Positions 1 to 6,379 of a DNA stretch of 46,596 bases are shown piece by piece; the stretch's first letter is position 1; the number at the start of each line of letters is the position of its first letter. This DNA is from CAYHEQ01 sp964355795. Its GTDB lineage: Bacteria; Patescibacteriota; JACPGU01. The notes beneath the pieces are model-generated. The model saw only the letters and a program-made list of their open reading frames with translations, searched no databases and had not been told where the DNA came from. Location: the NCBI GenBank assembly GCA_964355795.1, contig CAYHEQ010000002.1, positions 1 to 46,596 of the forward strand. Reading direction: 5' to 3'. The translations under genes were made by a program, and so were the position numbers.

Positions 1-444
1 TCTCAAATTAAAAATTATAAATCTAAAATTCGAAATTCCAATCTGCAATCTGCAATCTGCAATCTGCAAAGCTCCTCTCCTCGTCTTTATGTTGTCAAGC
101 TAGATGGCAAGAATAATCGTGTGATAATTGGCGAAGACAAGGACTTATTTGTCAAAAAATTGGTGGCCACGGAGGCCAATATCTTGGATACAGGTTTGCT
201 GAATATGCAGGGAAAAAAAGTTCTCGCCCAGATTCGCTCGGGTCAGGAACCACAGTTAGCTACCATAAAGCGAATCGCTACTGATTCTTCTCGCGTGAAT
301 CCCCCGATGTCCCAATCGGGGCAGGCGCGTGGTTCCGCGCTCGAACTAATGTTTGAGAAGCCAGTGCGCGCGGTGACTCCGGGGCAGAGCGTGGTTCTCT
401 ACGATAAATCAGGGAAGATGTTGGGGGGAGGGGTGATAAGCTAA
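1..444 (+). CDS. mnmA: tRNA-uridine 2-sulfurtransferase MnmA, C-terminal part
   Basis: This is the 3' end of a gene cut by the window edge; the frame is open from base 1 and stops at TAA 442-444 (147 codons). The last ~120 residues match the MnmA C-terminal beta-barrel region: PRLYVV, NNRVIIG, then RSGQEP, FEKPVRAVTPGQSVVLYD and LGGGVIS. MnmA thiolates U34 of tRNA Lys/Glu/Gln in the cytoplasm using ATP and a persulfide donor; the catalytic cysteines lie outside the window. Two in-frame insertions are visible. About 26 residues before PRLYVV come from AT-rich sequence ending in four tandem AATCTGC heptamers (40-67). An R3 palindrome at 302-321 breaks the region between IATDSS and ARGSALELMF. 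Identification rests on the C-terminal motifs only. Confidence 0.85.
   Translation, partial: SQIKNYKSKIRNSNLQSAICNLQSSSPRLYVVKLDGKNNRVIIGEDKDLFVKKLVATEANILDTGLLNMQGKKVLAQIRSGQEPQLATIKRIATDSSRVNPPMSQSGQARGSALELMFEKPVRAVTPGQSVVLYDKSGKMLGGGVIS
40..67. repeat. Tandem heptamer AATCTGC x4 inside mnmA
   Basis: Four exact copies of AATCTGC (40-46, 47-53, 54-60, 61-67) follow a stretch of AT-rich near-repeats. The frame stays open, so the tract is translated as a linker in MnmA. A similar tract of ATTCAGG-type heptamers lies in alaS at 33672-33702. Confidence 0.8.
302..325. repeat. R3 palindrome inside mnmA
   Basis: CCCCGAT (302-308) pairs with ATCGGGG (315-321) around a 6-nt loop and is followed by CAGG. 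Two sequences of the same form lie in alaS (33274-33303, 33409-33432) and a relative in the leader at 1112-1140. It adds residues to MnmA without breaking the frame. Confidence 0.7.
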
Positions 445-635
445 GAAACTAAGCCCGCCTGCGTTTAATCTCTTGGCGAAATAGGTGATTATTCCTCTTC
501 GCCAAATAGATTTCACTTTTGGCGGGTCGCACGAGACTATTGTATAGAAATCAAAGTGTGCGAAAAATAAGAAATTAAGAAATTATTTGGAATTAACCCC
601 TTAGGGCTTCAAAATTCTGAAAGAATTGAGTTCGC

Positions 636-660
636 GTAGGGGTGGGGCTTGCCCCCACCC
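636..660. repeat. R1-type palindrome, GGGGTGGGGC core
   Basis: It begins with GTAGGGG like the other R1 copies, but the arms are GGGTGGGG and CCCCCACCC around CTTG. This is one of the variant cores of the R1 family. Confidence 0.6.
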
Positions 661-662
661 TC

Positions 663-714
663 GTAGAAAGGGCGACCGCAAATTAAAAAAGGCGACCGCA
701 AGGGTCGCCCCTAC
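663..714. repeat. R1-type palindrome, GCGACC core, one and a half copies
   Basis: A partial copy (GTAGAAAGGGCGACCGCA, 663-680) is followed by GGCGACC (691-697) pairing with GGTCGCC (703-709), and it closes with the R1 arm GCCCCTAC (707-714). The half-plus-full arrangement resembles the R1 compounds beside the TPR gene. Confidence 0.6.
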
Positions 715-766
715 GTAATTTATTTTCTTATTTCTCCGCTTATTAAAGCGGTAAAAAAATAACGAT

Positions 767-794
767 TTGACATAAAATATAACTCGTATAAAAT
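767..794 (+). promoter_or_regulatory. Promoter P1 of the surface-protein leader
   Basis: TTGACA (767-772), 16-nt spacer, TAAAAT (789-794). The predicted start near 801 would give a leader of about 630 nt before the ATG at 1436. Confidence 0.5.
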
Positions 795-860
795 TGTATC
801 AGCATTATGATATGTGGGAAAATACTCTGGTAGCCAAAGAAAATTTTGTGGAAAACATAA

Positions 861-888
861 TTGACTTGATTATCAGGAAGTATATAAT
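861..888 (+). promoter_or_regulatory. Promoter P2 of the surface-protein leader
   Basis: TTGACT (861-866), 16-nt spacer, TATAAT (883-888). The predicted start is near 895. A small hairpin and T7 tract lie about 90 nt downstream, so the product could be a short RNA or an attenuated leader. Confidence 0.6.
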
Positions 889-943
889 GAATGATAGTTA
901 CGTTTGCAAAGGAGGATCCGGAGGCTACGATAAAACAATCGCA

Positions 944-991
944 AAAGGCTGTTAAAGCCTTTGTAATGTTTGTCTGTAAAGCCGTTTTTTT
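944..991 (+). terminator. Possible attenuator or short-RNA terminator
   Basis: AAAGGCT (944-950) pairs with AGCCTTT (956-962). A second AGCC at 980-983 can compete for GGCT and is followed at once by T7 (985-991). Stems are short, so this is a weak call. A similar hairpin with a T6 tract lies upstream of typA at 42929-42949. Confidence 0.35.
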
Positions 992-1111
992 GTTGATATT
1001 GGCACCTTAAAAACACGTGAAAAAAGTCTCAAAGATAACTAGTTGAAGTTGTGGAAAACTGTTGCTTTTGGTTGCGAAAGTTGTTGTGAATGAGATGGCT
1101 AAGAAATTAAG

Positions 1112-1140
1112 TCCCGATGTTCGCTATCGCGAAATCGGGA
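1112..1140. repeat. R3-like hairpin in the leader
   Basis: TCCCGAT (1112-1118) pairs with ATCGGGA (1134-1140); the loop contains a further TTCG/CGAA pairing. It resembles the R3 palindromes in mnmA and alaS but lacks the CAGG tail. Confidence 0.55.
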
Positions 1141-1276
1141 TTCCGACTTCATTATATTAAAAAATATAGTGCGTCGGAAAAAATTAAAAAAATAAGAAAT
1201 TAAGAAATTAAGAAATCAAATTAATAAATTAAATTGATTGGAAGAGACATCGGAAGTTTTCATATCCATACAGTAT

Positions 1277-1310
1277 TGTGTTATCGCTAACACAAAAAGG
1301 TCGAACCTTT
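1277..1310. repeat. Two adjacent small hairpins before the surface-protein gene
   Basis: TGTGTTA-TCGC-TAACACA (1277-1294) has a perfect 7-bp stem. AAAGGTCGAACCTTT (1296-1310) is a short relative of the R2 stem. They lie 125-160 nt before the ATG and could shape the mRNA leader. Confidence 0.5.
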
Positions 1311-1435
1311 CCCTTTTGGGGAAATATCGTATGGCAGAGAGCAGATGTCATGGAAGATCAGAAGAAAAATAAAAAATATAACTAATCCTAAATTTGCTTC
1401 CGAAATATTCGGAGCAAAAGGAGGTTACACATATT

Positions 1436-4400
1436 ATGCAATTAACTCTCAAATTACAAAAAGTGATCTATGGCGCTATGGTGGCGGCTATGGTCTTGGG
1501 CTTGTACTTCGCGTACAGCGCTCCAAAGGCTCTTGCCGCTCCCGCCTATGATTACAAATACATCACCCAGTCCCCATACCCTAGCAATTTGACCCCTGGT
1601 CAAGTGGTTAATGTCTGGGTTGAGGTGAAGAACACAGGCACCAAGACTTGGAAGAACGATGGGGTGAACCCAGTTCGTCTAGGCGCTGGTTCCTCATTCG
1701 GTTCATCCAGTCAGTCAAGAGACTACTCTTCCGAGTTTTATAACTCTGCAGGCTGGCTCTCTGCCAATCGCACTGTTGCTATTCGCGATGGAGTTATTCT
1801 CCCCGGTTGGCACACCAGATTTGAATTCACGATCAAGGCTCCTTCCGCTAACGGTTCCTACAAGGCCTACTTCACTCCAGTCGCCGAAGGCGCAACATGG
1901 ATGAAGGATATTGGTATGTACTGGGGCGTTACAGTTGGTGGCGGTTCTAGCGATACAGTTATTACTCCTCCTACTGGGACTGGCCTTGCTGTGTCCTTGG
2001 CTTCTGACAGCCCAGTGGCTGGTTCAGTCGCGCAAGCGGCTCAAAACGCTGTTTTCTCAAAAATCAATTTGACAGCCGGATCCGGTTCTGCCGTGACGGT
2101 CAGCTCCATCAAAGTAAAAAGAGGAGGCGTCAGCACTGATACGAGCATCTCTTCTATCAAGCTTTATGATGGTTCCACGCAAGTTGGTTCGACGCAATCG
2201 TTGAATACAATGTATGCGACATTCTCTCAATTGGCTCTAGCAATTCCAGCTGGGACCACAAAGACATTGTCTATCAAGGCTAATTTGTCTTCTACAGCCA
2301 CAGCTTCCTCTTCTATATCTTTGGGTATCAATGCTGTTGCCGATGTAGTATTGTCTGATACGGCTATCACTGTTTCTGGCTCATTCCCAGTAACCGGCAA
2401 TACCAAGACGGTAGCCAACTTTGTCGCTGGCGATGTTGATGTGGCCGCTTCTAGCACCACTCCAACTATTGCTCCTGGTTCAACCGACAACAATCTAGGT
2501 ACTTTGACTTTCACCGCTACTTCGGCTACTGAAAATATCTACCTAGATGCAGTCACTTTGACTAGTTCCGGTTCAGCTCCTGATGCTAATATTACCAATA
2601 TCACCATCAAGGACGGAGCGACTGTTTTGGGTAGCGCTTCATCTCTATCAAGCAGAAAAGCAATCATCAACCTCAACCCTGATGTCAAGGTAGTCGCTTC
2701 CGGCACCAAGACGTTGACGGTTTACGCTGATGTTTCATCTTCAACCGAAGACGCTAGAACAGTCATCCTCGGTGTTAACAAGAAAACCGATATTACCGCT
2801 TACGGCGAGGCTTCCGCTGGTGATATTACGGTTGACACCAACAGTTCGTTGACCTTCCCGGTCAATCTGGGCACTTCCACGACCAATATTGGCTCTCTGA
2901 CGGTAGCTGATGGCGCCAACAACCCATCTGCCTTGAATTATGTCAAGGGTACTACCGACAGAACTTACGAAGGAATCAAGTTCACGGCCGGTTCTGACGA
3001 GGGGATCAAGATCACCGAGCTGACCCTGACTTGTGTGGACGGAGCCACCGGTGATTGTAACGTGGACTTGAATAGCATCAAGCTATTTGACGGCGCAACG
3101 CAAGTCGGTTCCACTGGTTCATTCTCTGGCGACACCACTACCTTCTACTTGAACACGCCGATTGAAGTTGCTAAGGGCGCTTTCAAAGAGATTTTGGTCA
3201 AGGCTTCCGTTTCTATCGGCGCTACGACCAACGCTGTAACTGGTCCGCTCGTCAAGATTAACAATGTAGATACCGATATCACAGCCTATGGTCTAGCTTC
3301 CGGTATTGAATTGGCCGACGCCGCTGTTTCCGGTACTCCTACCGGCAACGCCCACACTATCGCCGCTAAGGGAACTCTCGTAGTTTCTCTGGCTTCTGGT
3401 AGTACCGCGACGGCTACTATCTCTCCGGGTATCACTGGTGTCACTTTCACGAAATTCGACCTCACGGCTGGTTCCGGTGAGGATGTCGATGTCAGCTCTA
3501 TCACTGTTCGCGCTTACGAAGTTGGCGACACTACCAACGCTGATGTTGTTGATACTAGTGAATTAGCCAATGTGAAATTGATGGACGGGACGACGCAAAT
3601 CGGTTCAGCTGTGTCCAACCCAGCCTCTGGGGTGGCTAGCTTCGCCGCTAATTTGAGAATCCCCGCTAGTAGCACTAAGACTTTGAGTATCATTGGCGAT
3701 GTGCCTTCAAGTCACGCAGTTTCAGCCACGAACACAAATTACATCAAGTTTTCTGTTCCTGGCGCTGGTACCATTGCTGACGACATTACTTCTACTGGCG
3801 TGATGTCTACTGCAGATGTCGTGGAGACTGGCGCGGCTACCGGTAATTTGATGACTGTTGCCGTCGGTACAATTGCGACTTCTATGGGAGCAACCCCAGT
3901 AGCTAGCAATATCGTTATCGGCTCGGCGGATGTGACTCTAGGCAATATTATCTTGACGGCTGGCACCGCTGAAAATGTGGTCGTCAATTCGGTCATCATC
4001 TCTAACGGTGGCGCTACTGGTGGCACTGGAGTTACTACTACCTATACTGATGTCACCAATGTAAAACTCTTCGATGGCTCTACACAAGTAGGTGACACAG
4101 TGGCTTCGCTCACCGATGTTGTCGGTGAAGATACGGCCACCTTCTCTGGTCTGGCCTTGACGCTCACTGCTGGTGGCCAGAAGGTATTGACCATCAAGGG
4201 TACTATCCCTTCTTCTGCTACGAACGCCAATAAGGTCAGCTTCGGTATCAATACTGCGGGAGACATTGATGGCACTGGTGTGAAGTCTAATACGGCGATT
4301 AGTTCTAGCGGTACCGGGTACTCTCCTATTCAGACTATTACTACCAGCACCACCTTGACTATCTCGCAACACTCTTCTACCGCAGTTACCGCGATAGTCG

Positions 4401-5446
4401 TTCCTGGCACTTCCAAGGTGGACTACACTGTGTTGAACTTGTACACCAACAACGAAGACGCAGTCATTACCGAAATGACCGTAACCAGGACAGACACTAC
4501 TGGTTCTGGCGCTGGCGATTTCTCTGGTCTCTACATCACTGACGGCTCAACCGTCTATGGCCCAATTGTTTCTGCTGGCACTACCTACGCCTTCAACAAT
4601 CTGGCTATTCCGGTCACTAAGGCTGTCAATAAGCAGATCAAGATTAGCGCTACTTTGAACGGTGTTGGTTCTGGCGCAACCTCTGGTAACGCAGCCAAAT
4701 TCGGTATCGATTCTATCGGTAATGTTGTCGCAAGAGGCGCCCTGTCAAATATTAGTGCTACCATCTCTGGCACGCCTAACGGCAATGAATTGATTGTCAG
4801 AAAAGGCAAGCCAGTAGTAACGCTCAATGCTTTGCCAACTACGACCTTGAGCAACACCACTGTAACCTTGGCGAAATTCACAGTCTTGGCTTCTGGTGGT
4901 GATATTGCTATTAAGAAAATGCAGTTTGGAACTCTTGTCATCTCTGGTACAACCCCAGCTATTACGGGTGCCGTAACGATCTATGATATGGCTAACTCCG
5001 GTACTGCTCTTACTGCTACCATCACAGATGGAGCTGCTAATGCTCCTGGTAATACTACCGGATTTGCAAATACCGAAGACATAATCATTGTCTTTGGCAC
5101 CATGCAAGAAATAGCAGCTGGTCAATCCAAGACCTATGAAGTCAAGGCGACCGTCAGTGGTTCGGCTACGGCTGGAGACACAATTCAGACAAGATTCGCC
5201 GCTTTGGATGTCGATGAGGATGCATTGGCAGAGAATGTGACTGAATTCGTGATAGATGATACTCTCACCGAAGGATCTGTGTTGTCTTCTGCCATCGGTA
5301 CGATAACAAGCAGAGATGACTCCGTCTTCATCTGGTCTGATAAATCTGCCGCTACGACTACTCCTACTACGGGTGCCTCCTCTACTGACTGGACGAACGG
5401 CTACGCGCTGAATCTGCCAACCGACTATCAGTCATTGACGAGATAA
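1436..5446 (+). CDS. Large secreted surface protein, NBR1-Ig-like domain plus seven repeats
   Basis: The ATG at 1436 is chosen because AAAAGGAGG (1416-1424) lies 11 nt upstream and a classic signal peptide follows (hydrophobic core at residues 10-28, likely cleavage after ALA at 32-34). The product has 1336 residues. Residues ~38-167 form a beta-rich domain with WVEVKNTGTKTW, RLGAGSSFG and GSYKAYFTPVAEG, which resembles NBR1-type Ig-like domains and is nearly repeated in the protein at 28193. Seven repeats of ~150 residues follow, each with a motif such as IKLYDGSTQVGS and a closing TKTL(S/T)I strand. The C-terminus has VFIWSD (1297-1302) and DWTNGY (1318-1323), motifs I recall from large CPR surface proteins. 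Cysteine is almost absent. A surface-layer or adhesin role is inferred. Confidence 0.75.
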   Translation: MQLTLKLQKVIYGAMVAAMVLGLYFAYSAPKALAAPAYDYKYITQSPYPSNLTPGQVVNVWVEVKNTGTKTWKNDGVNPVRLGAGSSFGSSSQSRDYSSEFYNSAGWLSANRTVAIRDGVILPGWHTRFEFTIKAPSANGSYKAYFTPVAEGATWMKDIGMYWGVTVGGGSSDTVITPPTGTGLAVSLASDSPVAGSVAQAAQNAVFSKINLTAGSGSAVTVSSIKVKRGGVSTDTSISSIKLYDGSTQVGSTQSLNTMYATFSQLALAIPAGTTKTLSIKANLSSTATASSSISLGINAVADVVLSDTAITVSGSFPVTGNTKTVANFVAGDVDVAASSTTPTIAPGSTDNNLGTLTFTATSATENIYLDAVTLTSSGSAPDANITNITIKDGATVLGSASSLSSRKAIINLNPDVKVVASGTKTLTVYADVSSSTEDARTVILGVNKKTDITAYGEASAGDITVDTNSSLTFPVNLGTSTTNIGSLTVADGANNPSALNYVKGTTDRTYEGIKFTAGSDEGIKITELTLTCVDGATGDCNVDLNSIKLFDGATQVGSTGSFSGDTTTFYLNTPIEVAKGAFKEILVKASVSIGATTNAVTGPLVKINNVDTDITAYGLASGIELADAAVSGTPTGNAHTIAAKGTLVVSLASGSTATATISPGITGVTFTKFDLTAGSGEDVDVSSITVRAYEVGDTTNADVVDTSELANVKLMDGTTQIGSAVSNPASGVASFAANLRIPASSTKTLSIIGDVPSSHAVSATNTNYIKFSVPGAGTIADDITSTGVMSTADVVETGAATGNLMTVAVGTIATSMGATPVASNIVIGSADVTLGNIILTAGTAENVVVNSVIISNGGATGGTGVTTTYTDVTNVKLFDGSTQVGDTVASLTDVVGEDTATFSGLALTLTAGGQKVLTIKGTIPSSATNANKVSFGINTAGDIDGTGVKSNTAISSSGTGYSPIQTITTSTTLTISQHSSTAVTAIVVPGTSKVDYTVLNLYTNNEDAVITEMTVTRTDTTGSGAGDFSGLYITDGSTVYGPIVSAGTTYAFNNLAIPVTKAVNKQIKISATLNGVGSGATSGNAAKFGIDSIGNVVARGALSNISATISGTPNGNELIVRKGKPVVTLNALPTTTLSNTTVTLAKFTVLASGGDIAIKKMQFGTLVISGTTPAITGAVTIYDMANSGTALTATITDGAANAPGNTTGFANTEDIIIVFGTMQEIAAGQSKTYEVKATVSGSATAGDTIQTRFAALDVDEDALAENVTEFVIDDTLTEGSVLSSAIGTITSRDDSVFIWSDKSAATTTPTTGASSTDWTNGYALNLPTDYQSLTR

Positions 5447-5485
5447 TTGTTGAAATGAACGTTTCCGGATAGCGCAGAAATCCGC

Positions 5486-5517
5486 CAAGACCCCTTCGAG
5501 CAATCGGAGGGGTCTTG
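5486..5517. terminator. Hairpin after the surface-protein gene
   Basis: CAAGACCCCT (5486-5495) pairs with AGGGGTCTTG (5508-5517) around a 12-nt loop, 40 nt after the stop codon. No T tract follows, so it may terminate or only protect the 3' end. Confidence 0.5.
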
Positions 5518-5521
5518 AGTT

Positions 5522-5583
5522 GGGGCGTGATTAATCTTTATTGTATTGATTTTCGTAGGGGCGCGATTAATCGCGCCCCTACG
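5522..5583. repeat. Compound R1 repeat, left of the TPR gene
   Basis: A degenerate half copy (GGGGCGTGATTAATC, 5522-5536) is joined through TATTGTATTGATTTTC to a full R1 palindrome at 5555-5582 with the GCGATTAATCGC core. The same compound recurs at 6255-6321, on the other side of the TPR gene. Confidence 0.85.
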
Positions 5584-5616
5584 GGGAAATTAATGTATAG
5601 ATTTCAGACAACAATT

Positions 5617-6258
5617 ATGCAGAAAGAAAAAATCCAATATATTTTCATCTATTCTATTATAGGGTTGGTTATCCTGGGCATTATCGCTGTGGGGATTTAT
5701 TTTTTCGTAGGCTATATGAAGTGGCAGGGATACAAGAGCAACCCGAATAAAAAGACATTCGCAGAAATGGTAGAAAAAATCTATCAAAAACCAAGGGGGG
5801 AAAGGACAGGGGACGACTATCTTTCTCTCGGTGGCGCTTACTATTCTTTGGGGATGTTTGGCCACGCCATTAATGCCTATAAGACTTCGGATGAGATAAC
5901 GACTAGTCCCGTGGCGCTTCGTAATATAGGCAATGTCTATAAAGATACGAAGCAATATCCAAAGGCAGAAAAATATTATCTCCAGAGTATGGAGCTGGAC
6001 CCTTCAGAAACGCAGACCTTCGTAGATCTTTTTGAATTGTATAAAATCCCATGGAATGGTCAAAAATATAGTTCTGAAACGATTTTGCAATTAGGGATTG
6101 GCAAAATGGCCGATAATACTAGTCTTTTAGCCACATTAGCTAATTATTATAAAGAAATTGGCAATAAAGAAAAAGCCATAGAATATTACCGAAAGGTCTT
6201 AAAGGTGAAGCCCAGCAATGAAGCGGCAAAAAGGGAATTGGAGGAATTATTATTGTAG
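5617..6258 (+). CDS. Membrane-anchored TPR protein
   Basis: 213 residues from the ATG at 5617, placed just before MQKEKIQYIFIYSIIG; an alternative ATG lies at 5593 and neither has a good ribosome site. Reading further upstream would translate the R1 palindrome, which looks artificial. One membrane segment (residues ~8-30) is followed by a cytoplasmic or exported helical region with TPR-like pairs: DDYLSLGGAYYSLG, RNIGNVYKDTKQYPKAEKYY and ANYYKEIGNKEKAIEYY. TPR domains bind partner proteins; no partner is visible here. The gene lies between two copies of a compound repeat, so it may have moved as a block or simply sits between two insertion-prone sites. Confidence 0.7.
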   Translation: MQKEKIQYIFIYSIIGLVILGIIAVGIYFFVGYMKWQGYKSNPNKKTFAEMVEKIYQKPRGERTGDDYLSLGGAYYSLGMFGHAINAYKTSDEITTSPVALRNIGNVYKDTKQYPKAEKYYLQSMELDPSETQTFVDLFELYKIPWNGQKYSSETILQLGIGKMADNTSLLATLANYYKEIGNKEKAIEYYRKVLKVKPSNEAAKRELEELLL

Positions 6259-6321
6259 GGGCGCGATTAATCGCTATTGTATTGATTTTCGTTGTAGGGG
6301 CGCGATTAATCGCGCCCCTAC
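6255..6321. repeat. Compound R1 repeat, right of the TPR gene
   Basis: Half copy at 6255-6274, linker TATTGTATTGATTTTCG, then a full R1 palindrome at 6294-6321. It matches the compound at 5522-5583 almost base for base, except for a few extra bases in the linker and changes at the end of the half copy. It begins four bases before the TPR stop codon ends. Confidence 0.85.
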
Positions 6322-6326
6322 GGAGA

Positions 6327-6353
6327 AAAAAATAGGCCCCCATTCTGGGGGCC
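6327..6353 (-). terminator. Intrinsic terminator of the lipoprotein gene
   Basis: GGCCCCC (6335-6341) pairs with GGGGGCC (6347-6353) around a 5-nt loop. On the minus strand the stem is followed by TATTTTTTT, a canonical intrinsic terminator for the gene ending at 6380. It may also stop transcription arriving from the TPR gene. Confidence 0.8.
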
Positions 6354-6379
6354 CTTTCGGTTGCTAATGAAAAATCCTC

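Larger units (their letters stand above)
445..1435. other. Repeat-rich intergenic and leader region
   Basis: About 990 bases without a convincing gene. It holds two GC palindromes of the R1 type (636-660, 691-714), two good sigma70-type promoters pointing at the surface-protein gene (767-794, 861-888), a small hairpin followed by a T7 tract (944-991), an R3-like hairpin (1112-1140), AT-rich tandem repeats of AGAAATTA type (near 563-585 and 1194-1216) and two small hairpins at 1277-1310. The surface-protein gene therefore probably has a long 5' leader. Confidence 0.6.

Noticed and set aside
1394..1435. Upstream ATG extending the surface protein by 14 residues
   Set aside because: It would place translation before the AAAAGGAGG site and disturb the signal peptide; the ATG at 1436 fits both.
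2227..5125. Several long open frames on the minus strand inside the surface-protein gene
   Set aside because: They follow from the repetitive, Thr/Ser/Ala-rich coding strand; they lack ribosome sites and recognisable domains.
5515..5616. Upstream start for the TPR protein translating the R1 palindrome
   Set aside because: It would give an RRGAINRAPT sequence before the membrane segment from an intergenic repeat, with no start signal.
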